Assembly: GCA_016169945.1 (NCBI GenBank)
Contig: JADLSH010000006.1
Location: forward strand, 1-64,000
DNA length: 64,000 nucleotides
Direction: 5' to 3'
Source of the DNA: Trachythela sp. YZ-2020
Lineage: Eukaryota > Cnidaria > Anthozoa > Malacalcyonacea > Clavulariidae
Shown: positions 59,211 through 64,000 of the stretch, one piece after another
Layout: each line of letters opens with the position of its first letter
How positions within the stretch are numbered: the first letter of the stretch is position 1
The notes under the pieces: model-generated
Database searches by the model: none
Seen by the model: only the letters and a program-made list of their open reading frames with translations
What the model was told of the DNA's origin: nothing
Program-made: the position numbers and the translations under genes

Positions 59211-59226
59211 GGTTCTTAAAAGAACC
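59211..59226 (-). terminator. Histone-type 3' stem-loop
   Basis: Minus strand GGTTCT-TTTA-AGAACC: perfect 6-bp stem, UUUA loop. It differs from 53162-53177 by a compensating pair (C-G to U-A at stem position 3). The frame of the gene, as it now stands, ends with its TAA inside the loop, which would be unusual for a working histone-type end and may reflect the damaged frame. Confidence 0.6.
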
Positions 59227-59735
59227 ATAAGGAATATGCTTCCACTTCGACTTTTGCACAGTGATGGTACGCATTGGCTTCGAGGTGGTTGCCACATGTT
59301 TCCAACCAGACCAGCTGATCAAAAGGTTTTTCGGCTTTGGCACAACCGAAGCATTCCAAATTTACGAGGGATTTTGAGGTTTGCCAGCAAATCCCTCTCA
59401 AAATGACCCCCTTTGTAAGCAATTGTAGAGTTTGAGTTTACGCCTACTTCCCTGTAAAAACTCTCGACAATTGCCTCCAAATCCGAAATAGGGAATGCTT
59501 CGGTGCCTCGCTGCACTCCAAACGGTAACTTATGGATGCGTCTTTGAACAAAGCTGCAGGTCTTCATGTCTTTTTGGGTGAGATCGTCCCAACTCATACC
59601 GATGTCGAAAAAGAAGGACCTGGCTTCTACGTCTCAGACCTTCATTAGGACCAGCTCCTTACATAAAAATCTGTTCGCTACAGTGTATCCGTCCATGTCC
59701 ATGACTGTCACAACATCAATTGGTTGACAATACAT
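59216..59735 (-). pseudogene. Exonuclease-like element gene, stop and frameshift
   Basis: Starts at ATG 59735: MYCQPIDVVTVMDMDGYTVA then KELVLMK. An in-frame TGA stands at 59636-59634. The frame continues ARSFFFDIGMSWDDLTQKDM to TIAYKGGHFERDLLANLKIP, shifts near 59370 and ends NLECFGCAKAEKPFDQLVWL ... VEVEAYSLWFF. The layout (D.DG near the start with KEL, a YKG block, then NLE..GC.K) resembles a large invertebrate family of unnamed element-encoded proteins that I take to be RNase H/exonuclease-like; catalytic roles are inferred. Intronless, with its own TATA and CRE-type site upstream and a histone-type stem-loop at its 3' end. Lies on the same strand as the protease-like gene, 0.9 kb apart. 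Confidence 0.5.
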
Positions 59736-59775
59736 GTTGAGTGTTCGATACATATGTATCGTAAATCCTTACGTT

Positions 59776-59803
59776 ATTATATACCCTATGCATTGTGACG
59801 TCA
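59776..59803 (-). promoter_or_regulatory. TATA box with TGACGTCA site
   Basis: On the minus strand TGACGTCA (59803-59796) precedes TATATAAT (about 59784-59777), and the ATG follows 42 bp later. Compact core promoter of the exonuclease-like gene; the CRE-type palindrome is shared with the cluster at 52.3 kb. Confidence 0.5.
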
Positions 59804-59865
59804 CATTTGTAATGTTACGCAGCGCTTTATGTTACGCATCTCACTATCCATTCAGCCAGTCCTGT

Positions 59866-60087
<222 letters not shown>

Positions 60088-60093
60088 AATCCC

Positions 60094-60240
60094 TCTTAGT
60101 GAAGAATAGTGTATTTCAATTGTTCCAGTTTATAAAAAGGAGAACCTTGTCTGTTGGTAATTCTTCCTTAGTGAAGAATAGTGCATTTTAATTGTTCCTG
60201 TTTATAAAAAGGAGAACCTTGTCTGTTGGTAATACTTCCT
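60094..60240. repeat. Tandem duplication, ~67 bp unit
   Basis: TTAGTGAAGAATAGTG through GAACCTTGTCTGTTGGTAAT occurs twice with few changes, directly after the zinc-finger fragment. It contains a TTTATAAAAAGG word in each unit. Confidence 0.85.
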
Positions 60241-60274
60241 TTATAGTATTTGTGGCCCAAACATTAAATAATCA

Positions 60275-60467
60275 TTAATCGGTCTTACGATGGAATTTCT
60301 AAAAGGCGTTCGAGAGGTAAAGGCGTTTTGCGAGTGGTGCAAACCAAATATGGTATATGGATTGGACAGTACAACCCAAAGATGCCCTTGAAGTGTGAAT
60401 CTAAGTACTTGGTTTGTGATGGGTGCGCAGGATTTATGTACGACTTTTACATCCATGCGTTAAGATG
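60275..60467 (+). pseudogene. piggyBac-type transposase fragment
   Basis: An open stretch without its own early ATG reads SYDGISKRRSRGKGVLRVV, then QYNPKMPLKCESKYLVCDGC and AGFMYDFYIHALR before a stop. The QY.P.KP.K...K..VL...GF.YDF pattern is the block after the first catalytic aspartate of piggyBac transposases. The catalytic aspartates themselves are outside the preserved part. Isolated remnant. Confidence 0.55.
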
Positions 60468-60479
60468 AAGGGGTAGAAG

Positions 60480-62080
60480 CGAATGAAGATGATATGTCTA
60501 TATTTTCCCACCTCATGCTAAAATGGAGAATTGTTTTTTGTTAATACCTTGGCTAACTCACATGCCATTATATGCCTAAAATCAGTTAAATTTCTTCAAT
60601 TTTGTAGTGTTATTATTTATTAATAACCGTTCTGTGATGAAAAAGGAAGAGAAGTCTACAAAGCTGTAAAAAGCAACATCAACATGAAATGCAAGTCGGC
60701 AAAGTTTCATGAGAAGAAATGTTGCAAACTAGAATAAGTTTGTTAGCTATTATTTGATGTTTTCATAAATTGTTGCCAATTTTAAATTGATTTATGGCCA
60801 CTATATTCAATGAAAATGAGTGGGAGTCAGAGGATGATATTCCGTATCAAGCATAGCAGGGCTAATACCGACCACAAGTTACAAATGGCGCACCACCAAT
60901 TTTATACCACCTGATAACATAGATTTCTGGGGCGCCACAACGCTAACTATCCTTCCAACAACCAGAGATGATGAAGTCACGCCATAAAATTAGTTAACGG
61001 ATGAGATGCTACAGTCTTGATGAAACAAACAGATGCAGTGGGCTTATGAGTTTGTCGCCAGCATCATGTCCCGGAATTGAAAGGCAAAACGTTTGGCATT
61101 TTAGGTAGTAATATACTGTATAAGATAGTAAGGCAGATGTTAAGGAACCGTGGACAATACCTAGCCTGGTTAATTGCTTTTATTATTTTACATGTGCTCT
61201 GTCTAATCCCAGATTATAATTATTGTGTTGAGTGATAATGGCAAGGATTAACCAGACATCTCACATTTTGCTTCGTCCCTTGTTAAAACGCTTAGGCTTA
61301 GTATCATTAACCTGTCTAATGTCTGACCAAAACAGGTCAACAAGTTTTTGAGACTGTAAATTCTCGAATTGGTCTAACAAGGCCTTTGAAAGTGAAGTAA
61401 AAATTCAGTCTCAAATCTCTGTTGAGGAAGTGTCTCATATTAATTGGAATTTGATTATCATTTTACTGTGGTAACTAATAAAGTCTCAGCTGGAAGATAA
61501 TAACTTTTGTCTTCTAAATATATAGGATTATTTGTTTCCCCAACTTTATGAAAAGTATCATAATAAACGAAGAACAAAAAGTGATCTGGTTGTGGTCATG
61601 CGCAAGACAGATAAAACAGCCACTTCCAGCCCCAATGCAAACCTAAGAAGGGGTGCCATCAAGAGGGAGCCTCCATACCTGGTAGCAACCCCAAAACCAA
61701 TGTTCTACCTTGTAAACCAGAATTGTTTTACTTCAATTCTCAGACCATTTGCTGTTGTTTTTACTATCTTTGGTATTTTTCGTAGATGTTTTTCCATTAT
61801 CAGGCTTTTAGGGTTAAAGAGATTCTGTATCCGCACTTACTATTGAACGAACTTCCCTAGGGAGGCTAAAGTTCTACGTAAACAAAATGTTTTCACCCAA
61901 ACAGGACTACAGTACTCTCCCATGATAACGTTTGTCATAAAAATATAGTTAGTGGTTTCTTCGAACTTTCAATATGCTTTAAATATCGTTTGCAATGCTC
62001 TAATACAGACGAATTGGGCATTCCTTTCTGACCAAGTGAATTCCAACAGCCATGTAATATATTATAAGTAAACTGATATT
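60480..62080. other. No gene recognised
   Basis: A 104-codon frame at 61532-61846 begins MFPQLYEKYHNKRRTKSDLV and keeps some coding character for ~60 residues, but I recognise no family. A short acidic stretch NEWESEDDIPYQ near 60818 could be a piggyBac-type N-terminus remnant. Confidence 0.3.
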
Positions 62081-62127
62081 ATTCACAGGATCGTGTTTTT
62101 TTCATGTGCTTTTCGCACAATTGAATA

Positions 62128-62945
62128 TATGCAGGTAGGTACAATATCTCGGTTAAAATGAGCAATGTTATTCATGCAGAAATGCTGTCTGAATACAGTA
62201 CCATGATATTTATGATATGAGAAACAACACAAACTATGACAGGACACGACAGGACAAACAAGTCTCATTAATGCAAGAAACATTATATGACAAGGAAGAC
62301 TACACAAAGACAAAACAAAGTTAAATTAAGATAAGAAAAAAGAAGACGAAGCACATGTGGAGTGTAAAAATATGTGCCAAGAAACAAATGGTAAACTGAA
62401 ATGTTTCAGGGAATAAACAATCTCTGGCTGATATATGAGTAATAGACACAATATTGTGAACATTGCCAAGTGAACTATATCAGTAGAGAAGCAAATATTT
62501 GTTACCTCAATGATGTTCAAACTCCAACTTGCATTGTTGTCATCATAAACTCTTTACTTTTCCACACTCCCATCCATTTTGCGAAGTGGTCATGTTTTAA
62601 TTAATATTGTATTCCAAAAAGGTAAGAGTAATCTTTAAATCTTTATTTCATGTATGTTCTCAACATATCGTATTCTAAAAAAATCACGAAATGAAAAGAT
62701 GATATCTCAAATGTGGTAGTCCATCATGGGTAGGTGACTCTAATATTCTATAATAAGCTGGTAGGTACAATATCTCGGTTAAACTTGATATGCAGGTAGG
62801 TACAATATCTCGGTTAAAATGAGCAATGTTATACATGTAGAAATGCTGCCTGAGTACAGTACTCTGATATTTATGATATGAAAAACCACACAGACCATGA
62901 CAGGACAAACAAGTCTCATTCATGCACGAAACATTATATCAACAC
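62128..62945. repeat. Direct duplication, ~155 bp, 660 bp apart
   Basis: 62128-62285 and 62790-62940 share GCAGGTAGGTACAATATCTC, GAAATGCTG.CTGA.TACAGTAC and GACAAACAAGTCTCATT blocks in order. A short third copy of the first block is at 62757-62783. Minus-strand frames across both copies look alike only because of the duplication. Confidence 0.75.
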
Positions 62946-63666
62946 AAGTATATCAAGTATATCAACACTCACTTAAAATGTACAAACACTCCTATGAGTT
63001 TAGCTAGAGGTGGAAAAGGTATCGAATCTTGGAAACTTAGTTCTCAGAAATATTTTTGGATCTGAACTTTTGCAGAAAATGTTTCACAGAAACTTCTAAA
63101 GTTAATAATTAACTAATGAGTAATTATAGCAAAACTAGTATTTCCAGTCTAGAATAGTAATTGTGATGCATTTGGCATTCACTATATCAAATTGAACACC
63201 ACTGAATGTCAAGAAACAACACTCCGTTCAATGAATCAATCAATCATCATTGAACCTCATTAATGATTGATTTTGAGTCTGAAATCCAGGTTCCCAGAAA
63301 GAAAAAACTTTTTCCACCAAACCTTCGTTAAGCAATGGTTAAAGAATAGTGAATTTAGCTGGCGTCTTTATGAATGTAGTGGTATTCAATCGCAACCAGA
63401 AAGCCGTAACTCAAACATGTCTAGTCATGCGAGGAAAAGATAATATTGTCTTGTGTGCTCTGCAAAAGGGTATTGCCATTATCAGAATAGATCTCTGATG
63501 AAGTACAGCCTGCTGTAGCTTGTTATACTGTATGGGCCCATTATCGACATTTGCACACGGTATTTCTGACCATGGGGGCGGTACTGTGTGGCAGAGCCCA
63601 GCACTCATCAGTACCGCCCAGCATTCACGCCAAAGCCGACTCTTTTGCAGACATACTGTAAGTTCT

Positions 63667-63867
63667 TATAGCATATACGGCGGTTGACTGTTACGTAAAA
63701 CTACCTGAAAAATACAATGAGAACTTCGACGTTTCGAGCAAAGGCCCTTCGTCTGGAAGTTAACTTCCTACTAACTTCCAGACGAAGGGCCTTCGCTCAA
63801 AACGCCGAAGTTCTCATTGTATTTTTCAGGTAATTTTACACAACAGTCAACCGCCGTATTTGCTATA
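63667..63867. mobile_element. Hairpin MITE (family H1, copy 2)
   Basis: Arms of ~95 bp pair almost perfectly: TATACGGCGGTTGACTGTTA ... inward to GCCCTTCGTCTGGAAGTTA and back. The centre is TTAACTTCC. Same family as 14248-14476. Flanks (TATAGCA on both sides, inverted) extend the palindrome slightly. Confidence 0.85.
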
Positions 63868-64000
63868 CTCTATCCACACTGGCACCGCACGTTCTTATAG
63901 CATAGCTTCAACTGCAGCATATAATTCTGGTCAACTTAATCAAAATGTCTGTGATGCAAATACCTGTTACCTCAGTGTTGCTCAAACCCCAACTTGCATT

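Noticed and set aside
61532..61846. 104-codon frame
   Set aside because: Some coding character at the start but no recognised domain, and the C-terminal half looks random; described only as unassigned.
62083..62923. Two similar minus-strand frames (HFNRDIVPTCI)
   Set aside because: The similarity is due to a non-coding duplication; the frames are short and differ by indels outside the shared block.

Overview
The window looks like repeat-dominated nuclear DNA of an invertebrate animal, most likely a cnidarian. The evidence is AT-rich sequence, short spliceosomal introns, a tRNA-derived SINE, CR1-like LINEs, many terminal-inverted-repeat (TIR) elements, and several gene families I know mainly from cnidarian genomes. 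The species assignment is inference. There is no bacterial or phage gene organisation. Host genes are almost absent: one good internal exon (5992-6292, minus) and a broken C2H2 zinc-finger fragment near 60 kb.

Layout. 1-25 kb is a mosaic of non-autonomous TIR elements: MITEs, a foldback element with 10-bp satellite arms and a 9-bp target duplication (6735-8012), a 6.2 kb element with about 1.1 kb inverted arms (11522-17735), and two copies of one dispersed repeat, each split by a different TIR element. 25.2-27.2 kb is a compact tyrosine-recombinase (Crypton-like) unit with an intact two-exon gene inside perfect 24-bp inverted repeats. 27.8-39.6 kb is a three-layer nest. A decayed Mutator-like transposase was split by a 9.3 kb TIR transposon (perfect 24-bp TIRs, 9-bp duplication), and a deleted BED-finger hAT element (8-bp duplication) later landed in the left flank of that insertion. 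The 9.3 kb element carries a long multi-exon SANT/Myb-plus-nuclease-like gene and an opposed, intact two-exon HIRAN-domain gene.

41.7-50.5 kb is a full-length LINE with two other LINEs inserted in it on the opposite strand. A fourth LINE fragment follows at 51.3-52.3 kb.

52.3-60 kb holds remnants of compact genes I cannot assign to a named element: a GRF-type zinc-finger ORF, two paralogous short basic/acidic proteins, a cysteine-protease-like gene with a ten-residue repeat tail, and an exonuclease-like gene. A second Mutator-like relic lies among them. Two unrelated genes of this set (one plus strand, one minus strand) end in the same 3' module: a histone-type 6-bp stem with UUUA loop, exactly 12 bases, then AAAGAATATAGAACG. 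The stem covaries (C-G in one, U-A in the other), the spacer sequence differs, and the spacer length is constant. This looks like histone-style 3' processing in non-histone selfish genes and is the most unusual signal here. Both loci also have a TGACGTCA palindrome upstream.

Most coding sequence is frameshifted. Only the tyrosine recombinase and the HIRAN gene read through intact.
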